Part shown: piece by piece, positions 27,653-38,969 of the stretch
How the letters are laid out: every line of letters starts with the position of its first letter
How positions within the stretch are numbered: the stretch's first letter is position 1
NCBI RefSeq assembly: GCF_039519235.1
Contig: NZ_CP154351.1
Span: 558,001-622,000 of the forward strand
DNA: 64,000 bases
Origin: Micrococcus sp. 2A
Lineage (GTDB): Bacteria > Actinomycetota > Actinomycetes > Actinomycetales > Micrococcaceae
Direction of reading: 5' to 3'
Made by a program: the position numbers and the translations under genes
Notes under the pieces: generated by a model
The model's input: the letters and a program-made list of their open reading frames with translations, nothing else
Told to the model about the DNA's origin: nothing
Database searches by the model: none

Positions 27653-27804
27653 CGCCGAGGTGGCGGTGCTGGTGGAGTCCGGCACCCGGCTCAAGGAGGC
27701 GGTGGCCGCGGTGGCCGGGGCCCACGGGATGCGGAGCCGGGAGCTCTACCAGGCGGTGCTCGCGGCCCGGGGCTGACACGTCCCGGCTACACAGACGCTC
27801 ACGC
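27653..27804 (+). pseudogene. Duplicate 3' end of rsmI (right repeat of island 2)
   Basis: Encodes residues AEVAVLVESG onward to the rsmI stop with the same protein sequence as rsmI 257-296, but no upstream gene body or start. Its synonymous differences suggest that one copy came from another strain. It abuts the native gabD upstream region. Confidence 0.85.
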
Positions 27805-27830
27805 GCGGAGGCACGGCCCCGGGGCCTGGC

Positions 27831-27836
27831 TAGGAT
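27831..27836 (+). promoter_or_regulatory. -10 box upstream of gabD
   Basis: TAGGAT. An in-frame GTG lies five bases later at 27842, while the preferred ATG is 117 bases beyond it, so either a long leader or a 39-residue leaderless extension is produced. Confidence 0.4.
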
Positions 27837-27958
27837 CAGCCGTGGAGCCGCTGCCGACCGCCGCCGGACGGCGTCGGAATACCCGTGGCCGCCCGCCAGT
27901 TCCCCTCGAGGACGCGGGGCGTGCCGCCTCCGACCACCGACCCCGAAAGAGGTGCATC

Positions 27959-29482
27959 ATGACCGTTACCGCTGAGCGCGAGAAGGCGCTGCTGGAGTCC
28001 GTCCCCACCGGCCTGCTGATCGACGGCGAGTGGCGTGACGCCTCCTCCGGCAAGACCTTCGAGGTGAAGGACCCCGCCACCGGCAAGGTGATCGCCGAGC
28101 TGCAGGATGCCAACTCGGACGACGCCATGGCCGCCTTCGACGCCGCGTGCGCCGCGCAGGCCGACTGGGCCCGCACCCCGGCCCGCGAGCGCGCGGACAT
28201 CCTCCGCCGCGCCTACGACATGATCAACGAGCGCGCCGAGGACTTCGCGCTGCTCATGACCCTCGAGATGGGCAAGCCGCTGGCCGAGGCCCGCGGTGAG
28301 GTCGTCTACGGCAACGGGTTCCTCCGCTGGTTCTCCGAGGAGGCCGTCCGCCACTACGGGCGCACCCTCACCATGCCGGAGGGCACCCTGAAGATGCAGG
28401 TGCACCACAAGCCGGTCGGCCCGTGCCTGCTCATCACCCCCTGGAACTTCCCGCTGGCCATGGCGACGCGCAAGGTCGGCCCCGCCGTCGCCGCCGGCTG
28501 CACCATGGTGCTCAAGGCCGCCAAGCTGACCCCGCTCACCACCCAGCTCTTCGCCCAGGTGATGATGGAGGCCGGCCTGCCCAAGGGCGTCCTCAACGTG
28601 GTCTCCGGCTCCTCCGCTTCGGCCATCTCCGGCCCGATCATGCAGGACCCGCGCCTGCGCAAGGTGTCCTTCACCGGCTCCACCCCGGTGGGCGTGCGCC
28701 TCATGAAGGACGCCGCGGACAACGTGCTGCGCACCTCCATGGAGCTCGGCGGCAACGCCCCGCTCATCGTCTTCGAGGACGCGGACGTCGACGCCGCCGT
28801 CGAGGGCGCCTTCGCCGCCAAGATGCGCAACATGGGCGAGGCCTGCACCGCCGCCAACCGCTTCCTCGTGCACGAGTCCGTGGCCGAGGAGTTCTCGAAG
28901 CGCTTCGTCGCCAAGCTGGAAGCCCTCAAGCCCCTGCGCGGCACCGATCCGGAGTCCACGCTCGGCCCGATCATCTCCGAGGACGCCCGCGAGGACATCC
29001 ACGCGCTCGTCAGCGAGGCCGTCGAGGCCGGTGCAGAGGTGCTCACCGGCGGGCAGAAGATCGAGGGGGACGGCTACTTCTACGCGCCCACCGCGCTGAA
29101 GGTCCAGAAGGGCAACCCGATCCTGAAGCAGGAGATCTTCGGCCCCGTGGCCCCGATCGTCACCTTCTCCACGGAGCAGGAGGCCATCGAGATGGCCAAC
29201 GACACCGAGTACGGCCTGGCCTCCTACCTGTTCACCCGCGACTACACCCGCATGTACCGCGTGGCCGAACAGATCGAGTTCGGCCTCATGGGCTACAACG
29301 TGGGCGTCATCTCCAACCCGGCGGCCCCGTTCGGCGGCATGAAGCAGTCCGGCCTCGGCCGCGAGGGCGGCGCCGAGGGCATCGAGGAGTACACCACGGT
29401 GCAGTACATCGGCATCGCCGACCCCTACGCGGACGCGCCGGCCCCGGCCGCCCCGCAGGACGGCGCGGTCAACGCCGACTGA
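27959..29482 (+). CDS. gabD: NAD(P)-dependent succinate-semialdehyde dehydrogenase
   Basis: Aldehyde dehydrogenase superfamily; oxidises succinate semialdehyde (or a related aldehyde) to the acid. In the 507-residue protein the catalytic Glu is in MELGGNAPLIVFEDAD and the nucleophilic Cys in GEACTAANR; TPWNFPLAM and FTGSTPVG mark the cofactor site. These segments are closest to GabD-type enzymes, but substrate assignment within the superfamily is moderate. ATG 27959 follows GAAAGAGG. A strong terminator follows. Confidence 0.88.
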   Translation: MTVTAEREKALLESVPTGLLIDGEWRDASSGKTFEVKDPATGKVIAELQDANSDDAMAAFDAACAAQADWARTPARERADILRRAYDMINERAEDFALLMTLEMGKPLAEARGEVVYGNGFLRWFSEEAVRHYGRTLTMPEGTLKMQVHHKPVGPCLLITPWNFPLAMATRKVGPAVAAGCTMVLKAAKLTPLTTQLFAQVMMEAGLPKGVLNVVSGSSASAISGPIMQDPRLRKVSFTGSTPVGVRLMKDAADNVLRTSMELGGNAPLIVFEDADVDAAVEGAFAAKMRNMGEACTAANRFLVHESVAEEFSKRFVAKLEALKPLRGTDPESTLGPIISEDAREDIHALVSEAVEAGAEVLTGGQKIEGDGYFYAPTALKVQKGNPILKQEIFGPVAPIVTFSTEQEAIEMANDTEYGLASYLFTRDYTRMYRVAEQIEFGLMGYNVGVISNPAAPFGGMKQSGLGREGGAEGIEEYTTVQYIGIADPYADAPAPAAPQDGAVNAD

Positions 29483-29502
29483 CCTCTCGCCGAGCGCATG
29501 AC

Positions 29503-29542
29503 GCGGCCCGCCGCCCCCGGAATGCACGGGGCGGCGGGCCGC
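29503..29542 (+). terminator. Terminator after gabD
   Basis: A perfect 15-bp GC stem (29503-29517 with 29528-29542) and a ten-base loop, 21 bases after the stop. Confidence 0.8.
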
Positions 29543-29565
29543 CGTGCCGTTCACGGCCGCCGGGC

Positions 29566-29571
29566 TATCCT
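29566..29571 (+). promoter_or_regulatory. Leaderless -10 box of the GT2 gene
   Basis: TATCCT, six bases before GTG 29578. Confidence 0.45.
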
Positions 29572-29577
29572 CCGAGG

Positions 29578-30435
29578 GTGGAAGCCGTGAGGAACCTCGC
29601 CCGCCGTGCCGCGCTCGCCGCGGCGGTGCCGGCCGTGACCGCCCTCGACGCCTGGCGCTGCCGGGGCCGGGACACCGCCGACCTCGCCTCCGACGTCACC
29701 GTCTGCGTCAAGACGTTCGAGCGGCCGGCCGTCATGGCCCGCTTCGTGCGCAGCACCCGGCGGATCTTCTCCGGGCGGATCGTGGTGGCCGACGACTCCC
29801 GCCGTCCGTTCGCCACCGAGGACCCGGGTGTGACGGTGATCGGGCTGCCGTTCAACTCGGGAGTCGCCGTGGGGCGCAACGCCGCCCTGGCCGCGGTGGA
29901 CACGGAGTTCACGCTCGTGACGGACGACGACATCGTCTTCACCCGGGCCACGGGGTGGGATCAGGCCCTGCAGTACCTGCAGGAGCACCCGGAGGTGGAC
30001 GCCGTCGCGGCGAGCCTCGTGGAGCTGCCCCGCTGGTACCAGGTGGGCATGGGGGACTCACCCCTCTTCCACGGTGCGGCGCCCGCCACGATCGCCCCGG
30101 GAACGCTGATCGGCGGGCTGCCCGTGGTGGCCAAGGCCCCGCAGGTGTACCTGGCGCGCACGGCGTCCCTCCGGAAGGTGGGGTGGGACGAGGACCTCCG
30201 CATGGTCGACCACCGGGACTTCTTCTTTCGGGCCAGCGGCACGCTCGTGTTCGTCACGGCGCCGTTCCCCGCGTACCACTCCCGTACCCCGTGGAACCGC
30301 TTCTTCACGGAGCATCGGAACGACGTCGAGGGAGACTTCTCACTGCTGCGCCGCAAGTGGAGCGAACGCGCCGCGGCGGGGGCCCCGGTGCGTCCGCGGC
30401 CGGCGCCGGTCGGCTCGTTGACGTCCGACCTCTGA
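29578..30435 (+). CDS. Family 2 glycosyltransferase
   Basis: A 285-residue GT-A enzyme. After a short basic N-terminus, SDVTVCVKTFERPAVM opens the nucleotide-binding fold; VVADDS and VTDDDIVFT supply the acidic motifs (DxD near residue 120). The later LRMVDHRDFFFRA fits the acceptor side. No membrane segment is clear, so it probably acts in the cytoplasm. It is placed between gabD and tatD, outside the main glycan locus. The leaderless GTG at 29578 is preferred. Sugar and acceptor unknown. Confidence 0.75.
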   Translation: MEAVRNLARRAALAAAVPAVTALDAWRCRGRDTADLASDVTVCVKTFERPAVMARFVRSTRRIFSGRIVVADDSRRPFATEDPGVTVIGLPFNSGVAVGRNAALAAVDTEFTLVTDDDIVFTRATGWDQALQYLQEHPEVDAVAASLVELPRWYQVGMGDSPLFHGAAPATIAPGTLIGGLPVVAKAPQVYLARTASLRKVGWDEDLRMVDHRDFFFRASGTLVFVTAPFPAYHSRTPWNRFFTEHRNDVEGDFSLLRRKWSERAAAGAPVRPRPAPVGSLTSDL

Positions 30436-30459
30436 GCCGTGCCGTCACGGCCGTGAACC

Positions 30460-30465
30460 TACAGT
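30460..30465 (+). promoter_or_regulatory. Leaderless -10 box of the tatD-like gene
   Basis: TACAGT, seven bases before ATG 30473; it argues against the in-frame GTG at 30464. Confidence 0.5.
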
Positions 30466-30472
30466 GGTGGGC

Positions 30473-31489
30473 ATGACCGACCCGCATGCCCCCCGATCGA
30501 CTGCCCCGCACTCCGACAACGCGGATCACGAGGCCGGCGTTCCGGTGGCCTATCGGCCGCCCTCGATCTCGGACTCCGTGGCAGCGGACGACGCAGGGAC
30601 CGGACCCCGCCGCGACGCGCGGGAGGAGAAGTCGGGACGCCGGCGCCGTCTCGAGTACCCGCCCGCCCCGGAGCCGTTGCCGGTGGCCGTGGTGGACAAC
30701 CACACGCATCTGGACTTCCGGGACGGCCTGGTCCGCGTGGACGTGCATCAGGCCATGGACGCCGCGGAGGCTGTCGGTGTGGTCGGTGCTGTGCAGGTGG
30801 GGTGCGACGTCGAGTCGGCCCGCTTCACGGTGGAGGCGATCGAGGCCGAGCCGCGGCTGCTGGGTGCCGTGGCCATCCACCCGAACGACGCCGCCCGGCA
30901 CGCCGAGCGCGGCGACCTGGACGCGGCGCTCGCGGTGATCGAAGAGCTCGCACGGCACCCCCGGGTGCGCGCGGTGGGGGAGACGGGACTCGACTACTTC
31001 CGCACGCAGGACGAAGCGGGCCAGGCAGCTCAGCACGAGGCCTTCCGCTGGCACATCCGCCTGGCCCGCGCCCTCGGCAAGGCGCTGCAGATCCACGACC
31101 GGGACGCGCACGACGACGTCGTCCGGATCCTGCTCGAGGAGGAGGCCGACGGCGGCCTGCCGCCCCACGTCGTGTTCCACTGCTTCTCCGGGGGACCCGA
31201 ACTGGCGCGGACGTGCATCGAGCACGGGTGGCACATGAGCTTCGCCGGGCCCGTCACGTTCAAAGCCAACGACGCGCTGCGCGACGCCCTGCGCCTCGCC
31301 CCTGCAGAGCTGGTCCTGGTGGAGACCGACGCCCCCTTCCTCACCCCGCACCCGCACCGCGGTCGACCCAACGCGCCCTACCTGATCCCACTGACCCTGC
31401 GGGGCATGGCGGAAACGCGGGGCGAGGACGTGGCTGACCTGGGGCGGGCCGTGATGGCCAACACCACTCGGGTCTACGGCGAGTGCTGA
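30473..31489 (+). CDS. TatD family metal-dependent hydrolase/DNase
   Basis: A 338-residue TIM-barrel hydrolase of the TatD family, whose members are 3'-5' exonucleases or D-aminoacyl-tRNA-type hydrolases. The metal ligands are seen in DNHTHLDF, GETGLDYFR, LQIHDRDAH, VFHCFSG and VETDAPFL. The core begins at about residue 72; the first 70 residues are a charged extension absent from E. coli TatD. It belongs to the conserved rsmI-tatD-ksgA-ispE series. Confidence 0.92.
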   Translation: MTDPHAPRSTAPHSDNADHEAGVPVAYRPPSISDSVAADDAGTGPRRDAREEKSGRRRRLEYPPAPEPLPVAVVDNHTHLDFRDGLVRVDVHQAMDAAEAVGVVGAVQVGCDVESARFTVEAIEAEPRLLGAVAIHPNDAARHAERGDLDAALAVIEELARHPRVRAVGETGLDYFRTQDEAGQAAQHEAFRWHIRLARALGKALQIHDRDAHDDVVRILLEEEADGGLPPHVVFHCFSGGPELARTCIEHGWHMSFAGPVTFKANDALRDALRLAPAELVLVETDAPFLTPHPHRGRPNAPYLIPLTLRGMAETRGEDVADLGRAVMANTTRVYGEC

Positions 31490-31504
31490 TCCAGATACTC
31501 CGCC

Positions 31505-31510
31505 TACGAT
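31505..31510 (+). promoter_or_regulatory. Leaderless -10 box of the ABC exporter gene
   Basis: TACGAT, seven bases before GTG 31518; the ATG at 31509 overlaps the box itself and is unlikely to be the start. Confidence 0.5.
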
Positions 31511-31517
31511 GGATCGC

Positions 31518-33329
31518 GTGCTGACCCGATTCCTGAAGAGGCGACTCCCGGACGGGACGCAATACCTGGTGGACCGGGGCATGCGCATCCGCCTGGTGTT
31601 CGTCGTCCTGGGCTCCATCGTCGTCGCGCTCCTGGAGATGGCGGCTCTCGCGTCGGTCCTCCCGCTCGTCGACCTCCTGACGGCCGGTCGGCTCTCCACC
31701 CCCGTCCTCGTCGACGTGTTCACCGCGTGGGGCGTGGACACGGTCGGGGAGCAGGCGCTGGCTCTCTCGGGGATCATCGTCGCGGCCTTCTTCACCAAGG
31801 CCGTGCTCGTCCTCGCCTTCCGCTGGTGGACCATGGGATTCACCAACCGGAACCTGATCGAGACGTCGTCGAAGCTCCTCGCCTACTACCTGCGGGCGGA
31901 CTACGGGCTCCACCTCACCCGCACGGTCGGCACCCTGGTCAGCAACGTGACCTCCACATCGGGCATGGCCTACACCGGGGTCATCAACGGTGGGGTCACA
32001 CTCCTCACGGACGTGGTGACACTGGTCGCGGTGGCGATCGTGGTGGGCGTCGCCATGCCCATGACCGCACTCGGCATGGCCGTCTACTTCATGGTGGTGG
32101 CCCTCGTCTTGAAGTACTTCATCCGACGCCCTGCCTCGCGGCTCGGCTGGACTCTGGTGGTGACGGGGGAGGCCTCGAACACGGCGGCGCTCCAGGGCCT
32201 CGAGAACTACAAGGACGTGAAGATCCGGGGCAACGACTCGGCGTTCCTCAACGCGTACCGCGACGCGCGGACGGAGAACGCCGCAGCCATCCGCCTCAAG
32301 ATGATCCTCACGATGATGCCGCGCTACGTCCTCGAGGTGGCCTTCGTCGCGGCCATCGCGGCCCTGGTGGCGATCTCCTTCGCCAGTGGCCGCGGTGACC
32401 AGGCCTTCGGATCCCTGGCCCTGCTGGCGATGGCCGGCTTCCGGGTTCTCCCCTCCATGGCCTCCATCATGGCCACGAGCAATGAGATCAGGACGTCCTG
32501 GCCTGCCTTCGAGCGCACGGTCGCCGAGCTCAAGGACGCACAGCCGGTGCTGGACGCGGCGCGCCGACCGTATGACCGTCTCGACTTCAGGCGCTCCTTG
32601 GAGGTACGGGACGCGAGTTTCACCTACCCCGGCAAGGACGAGCCGGTCCTGAAGGACATCGACCTCACCATCCCGTTCGGCTCCTCCTACGCCTTCGTGG
32701 GCGGTAGCGGCGCCGGCAAGACCACTCTCATCGACCTGCTGATCGGCTTCCACCACGCGCAGGCCGGCGGCGTGTACGTGGACGGGCAGAAGCTCGATGC
32801 GAACCCGCGCGGCTGGTGGGACAACGTGGGGTTCGTCCCGCAGTCCGTCACCGTGGTCAACGGCACCGTGCTGCACAACGTCCTGCTGGACACCGAGGCC
32901 GCCGAGACCGTGGACCGCTCCGAGGTGGAGCGCGTCCTCCGCGACGCCCAGCTCGGCGAGTGGCTGGACGCCTTGCCCGACGGCCTGGACACCGTCATCG
33001 GCGAGGGCGCCGTCGGCGTCTCCGGCGGCCAGCGCCAGCGCCTCGGCATCGCCCGCGCGCTGTACCGGCGCCCGCGGCTCCTCGTGCTGGACGAGGCGAC
33101 GTCGGCGCTCGACAACCTCACGGAGCGCCGCGTGACGGACGTGATCCAGGCTCTCAGCGGGAGGATCACCGTGCTGGTGGTGGCCCACCGGCTCTCCACC
33201 GTGAAGCACTGCGATCAGATCGTCCTCATGGACCAGGGCCGCATCGCCGGCCAGGGGACCTTCCAGGGACTCCAGGAGACCAGCCCGGAGTTCCGCGAGC
33301 TCGTCGAGCTCGGCGACCTGTCCACGTGA
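31518..33329 (+). CDS. ABC exporter, lipid-linked glycan flippase-like
   Basis: A 603-residue half-transporter with a six-helix membrane domain (about 1-320) and a nucleotide-binding domain. Walker A is GGSGAGKTT, the signature [15 protein letters not shown] and Walker [12 protein letters not shown]. The N-terminus ([20 protein letters not shown]) and overall length resemble PglK-type flippases of lipid-linked oligosaccharides. It has been inserted between tatD and ksgA, which are normally close. I infer a role in exporting a surface glycan or glycolipid; a drug or lipid exporter remains possible. Confidence 0.75.
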   Translation: MLTRFLKRRLPDGTQYLVDRGMRIRLVFVVLGSIVVALLEMAALASVLPLVDLLTAGRLSTPVLVDVFTAWGVDTVGEQALALSGIIVAAFFTKAVLVLAFRWWTMGFTNRNLIETSSKLLAYYLRADYGLHLTRTVGTLVSNVTSTSGMAYTGVINGGVTLLTDVVTLVAVAIVVGVAMPMTALGMAVYFMVVALVLKYFIRRPASRLGWTLVVTGEASNTAALQGLENYKDVKIRGNDSAFLNAYRDARTENAAAIRLKMILTMMPRYVLEVAFVAAIAALVAISFASGRGDQAFGSLALLAMAGFRVLPSMASIMATSNEIRTSWPAFERTVAELKDAQPVLDAARRPYDRLDFRRSLEVRDASFTYPGKDEPVLKDIDLTIPFGSSYAFVGGSGAGKTTLIDLLIGFHHAQAGGVYVDGQKLDANPRGWWDNVGFVPQSVTVVNGTVLHNVLLDTEAAETVDRSEVERVLRDAQLGEWLDALPDGLDTVIGEGAVGVSGGQRQRLGIARALYRRPRLLVLDEATSALDNLTERRVTDVIQALSGRITVLVVAHRLSTVKHCDQIVLMDQGRIAGQGTFQGLQETSPEFRELVELGDLST

Positions 33330-33368
33330 GCCGGAGGCGCCCGCCCCTCTCGCGTCCCGCTCCGCCGA

Positions 33369-33374
33369 TAGACT
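33369..33374 (+). promoter_or_regulatory. Leaderless -10 box of ksgA
   Basis: TAGACT, seven bases before ATG 33382. Confidence 0.5.
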
Positions 33375-33381
33375 CCCACGC

Positions 33382-34299
33382 ATGACCCAGCACCCCGAGG
33401 CGCCCGCGCCGGCCCCGCTCCTCAGCGCAGCGGACGTGCGGCGCATCGCCGCGGAGCTGGACCTGCGCCCCACCAAGCAGTGGGGCCAGAACTTCGTGAT
33501 CGATCCCAACACCATCCGGCGCATCGTGCAGGCGGCCGGAGTCGGCCCGGAGGAGCACGTGCTGGAGATCGGGCCCGGTCTCGGCTCCCTCACGCTGGGC
33601 CTGCTGGACGCCGCGTCCGCGGTCACCGCGGTGGAGATCGACCCGGTGACCGCCGCGCGGCTGCCCCGCACGGTGGCCGACTACCGGCCGGAGGCGGCGG
33701 ACGCCCTCGCGGTGCTGCACGCGGACGCCATGACCCTCTCCCCGCACGAGCTGGACGCGGTCCGGCCCGCGGCCGCCGGCACGGGCCCCACGGCCCTCGT
33801 GGCCAACCTCCCGTACAACGTCGCCGTGCCCGTGCTGCTGCACGCGCTCGCGGTCCTGCCAGGGCTGCGTCACGGACTCGTGATGGTGCAGGACGAGGTC
33901 GCGGACCGCCTCGCCGCCCCGCCCGGCTCCCGGGTCTACGGCGTCCCCTCCGCCAAGGCCGCCTGGTACGCGGACGTCCGCAAGGCCGGCGTGATCGGCA
34001 CGCAGGTGTTCTGGCCCGCCCCGCGCATCCACTCCGGCCTCGTCGCCTTCACACGCCGCGAGCCCCCGGTCTCGGACGTCGACCGCCAGGACGTGTTCGC
34101 CGCGGTGGACGCCGCGTTCTCCCAGCGCCGCAAGACCCTGCGGGCCGCCCTCGCGAGCTGGGCCGGCACGCCGGCGCTCGCGGAGGAGGCGCTCCGCGCC
34201 GCCGGCGTGGACCCCCGCGCGCGGGGCGAGCAGCTGGACATCGCCGCCTTCGCGCGCATCGCGCGGCACCGCCCTGCGGCAGGGGAGGCCCGCCCGTGA
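33382..34299 (+). CDS. rsmA: 16S rRNA (A1518/A1519-N6)-dimethyltransferase
   Basis: KsgA; dimethylates two adjacent adenines in helix 45 of 16S rRNA late in 30S assembly. The 305-residue protein has the SAM motif [16 protein letters not shown], the [10 protein letters not shown] catalytic NLPY motif, and the start [11 protein letters not shown]. Its stop codon overlaps the ispE GTG start by four bases (GTGA), so rsmA and ispE are translationally coupled. Confidence 0.96.
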   Translation: MTQHPEAPAPAPLLSAADVRRIAAELDLRPTKQWGQNFVIDPNTIRRIVQAAGVGPEEHVLEIGPGLGSLTLGLLDAASAVTAVEIDPVTAARLPRTVADYRPEAADALAVLHADAMTLSPHELDAVRPAAAGTGPTALVANLPYNVAVPVLLHALAVLPGLRHGLVMVQDEVADRLAAPPGSRVYGVPSAKAAWYADVRKAGVIGTQVFWPAPRIHSGLVAFTRREPPVSDVDRQDVFAAVDAAFSQRRKTLRAALASWAGTPALAEEALRAAGVDPRARGEQLDIAAFARIARHRPAAGEARP

Positions 34300-35249
34300 G
34301 CCAGGACCCCACCGCCCGCCACGTCACGGCCACCGCCCCCGGCAAGGTCAACCTGTCCCTGCGGGTCGGCCCGCCCGGCCTGGACGGCTACCACCCGGTG
34401 GCCACCGTGTACCTCGCCGTCAGCCTGCGGGAGACCGTCACAGCCATCGTCCGCCCGGACGCCCGGATCACGGTCGCCCCGTCGCAGCGCCAGGTGAGCC
34501 TCGTGGACACCGCGGACGTGCCGTGGGACGAGCGCAACCTCGCCCATCGGGCGGCCGTCCACCTCCGGGAGACCCTCGGCCTGGAGCCGGACACCCACGG
34601 CGTGGACCTCGAGGTCGCCAAGCAGGTGCCCGTGGCCGGAGGCATGGGCGGCGGCTCCGCGGACGCGGCCGCCGCACTCCTCGCGTGCGCCGCCCTGTGG
34701 GAGACGGGTCTGACCCGCAGCCAGCTCGCCGAGATCGCGGCCCCCCTCGGCGCGGACGTGCCGTTCGCCGTCATGGGCGGCGCCGCCGTCGGGCTGGGCA
34801 CCGGAGCGGACCTCACCCCCGTGGCAGCGCGCCGCCCCGTGCACCTCGTGCTCGTGCCGGCCGACGCCGGACTCTCCACTCCCGTGGTGTTCCGCACCCT
34901 GGACGAGCTGCGCCGAGACGGCGTCCTGACGGATGCCGCCGGGGCACCGGAGGTCAACCAGGACGTGCTGCGCGCGCTCACCGCCGCGGACCCGCTCGCC
35001 CTCGCCACCGCGATGGACAACGACCTCCAGACCCCGGCGGTCGCCCTGTTCCCGGACCTCTCGGACATGCTCGACCTGGGCCTGGACGAGGGGGCCCTGG
35101 GCGGCATGGTCTCCGGCTCCGGGCCCACCCTGCTCTTCGTGACGCACACGGAGCAGGACGCCCTGCGCCTGGCCACGGCCATCCAGGAGCGCACCGGCGT
35201 GGACGCCCTGCCCGTGCGCGGCCCCGTCCCCGGGTCCCACGTGCTCTGA
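34296..35249 (+). CDS. ispE: 4-diphosphocytidyl-2-C-methyl-D-erythritol kinase
   Basis: GHMP kinase of the MEP isoprenoid pathway; phosphorylates CDP-ME at the 2-OH. The 317-residue product has the substrate sequence [12 protein letters not shown], the ATP-binding [17 protein letters not shown] loop and a C-terminal MVSGSGPTL glycine motif. The GTG at 34296 is backed by a GGGGAGG ribosome site and the four-base overlap with rsmA. Its product feeds polyprenyl phosphates needed by Pmt and the glycan locus. Confidence 0.95.
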   Translation: MSQDPTARHVTATAPGKVNLSLRVGPPGLDGYHPVATVYLAVSLRETVTAIVRPDARITVAPSQRQVSLVDTADVPWDERNLAHRAAVHLRETLGLEPDTHGVDLEVAKQVPVAGGMGGGSADAAAALLACAALWETGLTRSQLAEIAAPLGADVPFAVMGGAAVGLGTGADLTPVAARRPVHLVLVPADAGLSTPVVFRTLDELRRDGVLTDAAGAPEVNQDVLRALTAADPLALATAMDNDLQTPAVALFPDLSDMLDLGLDEGALGGMVSGSGPTLLFVTHTEQDALRLATAIQERTGVDALPVRGPVPGSHVL

Positions 35250-35323
35250 CGCTCCGCGCGCCTCTGCTCTCGCCCCCCCCGCACCCGCCTCTCCCCGCCT
35301 CCTTCCGGAAGGACCTCCACCCC

Positions 35324-37168
<1,845 letters not shown>

Positions 37169-37177
37169 TCCGGGCGG

Positions 37178-37197
37178 GTGCTGCACCACTGCAGCAC
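37178..37197 (+). terminator. Hairpin after the ABC-F gene
   Basis: An eight-bp perfect stem with a four-base loop, ten bases after the stop. Modest strength. Confidence 0.45.
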
Positions 37198-37229
37198 AGG
37201 ATCCGCTGTGCGGAGGGGAACGCTCCGTC

Positions 37230-37235
37230 TATGAT
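37230..37235 (+). promoter_or_regulatory. -10 box for the phosphoglycosyltransferase gene
   Basis: TATGAT, near consensus. It overlaps the upstream ATG at 37231, which it therefore discredits as a start; the GTG at 37288 is then preceded by a leader of about 46 bases. Confidence 0.5.
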
Positions 37236-37287
37236 TCTTCAGGAACCTGCGTCATACGGCGAAACACGGAGTGAGGAGTCGAGACAG

Positions 37288-38787
37288 GTGCCTGATACCA
37301 ACGCAGCGCCGCCTGCCCCCTCGGGGCTGTCGGCCGGCGCCACGGTCCGACGCCGCGTCCTCGGTGCCCCCTGGGAGCAGGGGCTGCCGCGACTCGTGCT
37401 CCTCGTGGACGTGCTGGCCGTGGTGCTGGCCACGTTCCTCTCCGCCGAACTGCGCTTCGGTACCGCCGGTCTCGAGCCGATCCCCGGCCTGGACGCCGTG
37501 AACTACGGGATCATCAGCGTGGTCCTGAGCGTCCTGTGGGTGCTCACGCTGGGGGTGGAGGGCGCCCGGGACATCCGCATCCTCAGCGTCGGCGCGGAGG
37601 AGTACAAACGGGTCCTGCGCGCCACGCTCCACCTCTTCGGCGTGGTGGCCATCGTGGCCTTCGCCGCGGGCCTCGAGGTGGCCCGCGGCTACATCGCCCT
37701 CGCCCTTCCCCTGGGCGTCCTGCTCCTGCTGATCGGCAGGTTCGTGGTGCGCGGCTGGGTGGCCCGCCGGCGCCAGGCGGGCGCGTTCCGCCGTCGCCTG
37801 CTGCTGGTGGGCGGCCCGCGGGCCGTCCAGCACGTGTTCGACGCGCTCGACTCGGAGGCCGGTGCCGGCTACGCGCCCGTGGCCGCGCTGCTGCCCGGCT
37901 ACAAGCCGCGCGCGGCGGGATGGCTGCCCATTCCCGTCCGCACGGACGTGGAGGGCGTGGCCGAGGTGGTCGCCCAGGTGGAGGCCCTGGAGATCGACGC
38001 GGTGGTGATCACCTCGGGCCACCCCTTCGTGCCGAGCGACGTCCGGCAGCTGGGCTGGGAGCTGCAGGAGCGCGGGGTCTCCCTCATCATGGCCCCCGCC
38101 CTGCTGGACGTGGCCGGGCCCCGGCTGCACACGCAGCCGCTGGCCGGCCTGCCGCTGATCCACCTCTCCACCCCTCGCCTGGCGCCGGGCAAGGCATTCA
38201 CCAAGCGGGCCTTCGACCTGGTCGCCGCGTGCCTGGGCCTCGTCGTCATCTCCCCGCTGCTGCTGGCCGTCGCCATCGCCGTGAAGGCGACCGACGGCGG
38301 CCCCGTCCTCTTCCGTCAGGAGCGCATCGGCCTGGGGGGCGTCCCGTTCACCATGCTCAAGTTCCGTTCCATGGTGGCGGACGCGGAGGAGGTCAAGGCG
38401 CAGCTGGAGTCCGACTCCGGCGAGGGCAACGTGCTGTTCAAGATGAAGGACGATCCGCGCATCACGAAGGTGGGCAAGGTCATCCGGCGCACGAGCATCG
38501 ACGAGCTGCCCCAGCTGGTGAACGTGGTGAAGGGGGACATGTCCCTCGTGGGTCCCCGGCCGCACCTGGCGCACGAGGTGGAGCAGTACGAGGAGCACGT
38601 GCACCGCCGCTTCCTGGTGCAGCCCGGCATCACGGGCCTGTGGCAGGTCTCCGGGCGCTCGGACCTCTCGTGGGAGGACGCCGTGCGCCTGGACCTGTAC
38701 TACGTGGAGAACTGGTCCATCCTGGGGGACATGGTGATCCTCGCCCGCACCGCCCGTGCGGTGGTGGCCGCCGAGGGCGCCTACTGA
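37288..38787 (+). CDS. Polyprenyl-phosphate hexose-1-phosphate transferase (WbaP/WcaJ type)
   Basis: Initiates lipid-linked glycan synthesis by putting a sugar-1-phosphate on undecaprenyl phosphate. The 499-residue protein has about four N-terminal membrane helices, a Rossmann-like middle (LLLVGGPRAVQHVF), and the C-terminal bacterial sugar transferase domain: KRAFDLVAACLGLV, PVLFRQERIG, FTMLKFRSM, TSIDELPQL, VGPRP and PGITGLWQVSGRS. The GTG at 37288 has GAGGAG nine bases upstream. It is the best candidate to start the polymer built by the 42-64 kb locus, although it lies 5 kb away beyond glmU-prs-lepB. Confidence 0.9.
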   Translation: MPDTNAAPPAPSGLSAGATVRRRVLGAPWEQGLPRLVLLVDVLAVVLATFLSAELRFGTAGLEPIPGLDAVNYGIISVVLSVLWVLTLGVEGARDIRILSVGAEEYKRVLRATLHLFGVVAIVAFAAGLEVARGYIALALPLGVLLLLIGRFVVRGWVARRRQAGAFRRRLLLVGGPRAVQHVFDALDSEAGAGYAPVAALLPGYKPRAAGWLPIPVRTDVEGVAEVVAQVEALEIDAVVITSGHPFVPSDVRQLGWELQERGVSLIMAPALLDVAGPRLHTQPLAGLPLIHLSTPRLAPGKAFTKRAFDLVAACLGLVVISPLLLAVAIAVKATDGGPVLFRQERIGLGGVPFTMLKFRSMVADAEEVKAQLESDSGEGNVLFKMKDDPRITKVGKVIRRTSIDELPQLVNVVKGDMSLVGPRPHLAHEVEQYEEHVHRRFLVQPGITGLWQVSGRSDLSWEDAVRLDLYYVENWSILGDMVILARTARAVVAAEGAY

Positions 38788-38835
38788 GCCTGTGGAAGAA
38801 TGAGCCGTCGTCGCGCCCGGCGTGGGCCGTGACGC

Positions 38836-38907
38836 TCCGCCCTGGTGTAATGGCAGCACGCCGGCCTTTGGAGCCGTGCAGTCTAGGTTCGAATCCTAGG
38901 GGCGGAA
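38836..38907 (+). tRNA. tRNA-Gln (anticodon TTG)
   Basis: A 72-base cloverleaf. The acceptor stem TCCGCCC pairs exactly with GGGCGGA, with A as discriminator. The T arm is CTAGG-TTCGAAT-CCTAG. The seven-base anticodon loop CTTTGGA gives anticodon TTG. The CCA end is not encoded. It sits between the phosphoglycosyltransferase gene and glmU. Confidence 0.93.
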
Positions 38908-38969
38908 CGCCCGCACCCTGACCGGGAGCGCGGCACGCCCCGCTTCCCCGAGCATCAGGAGCCCCGCGC

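Noticed and set aside
27258..27779. A 173-codon minus-strand frame as a gene
   Set aside because: It is a chance joining of the antisense of the rsmI duplicate, the transposase scrap and the antisense of the exported-protein gene; only the middle part has homology.
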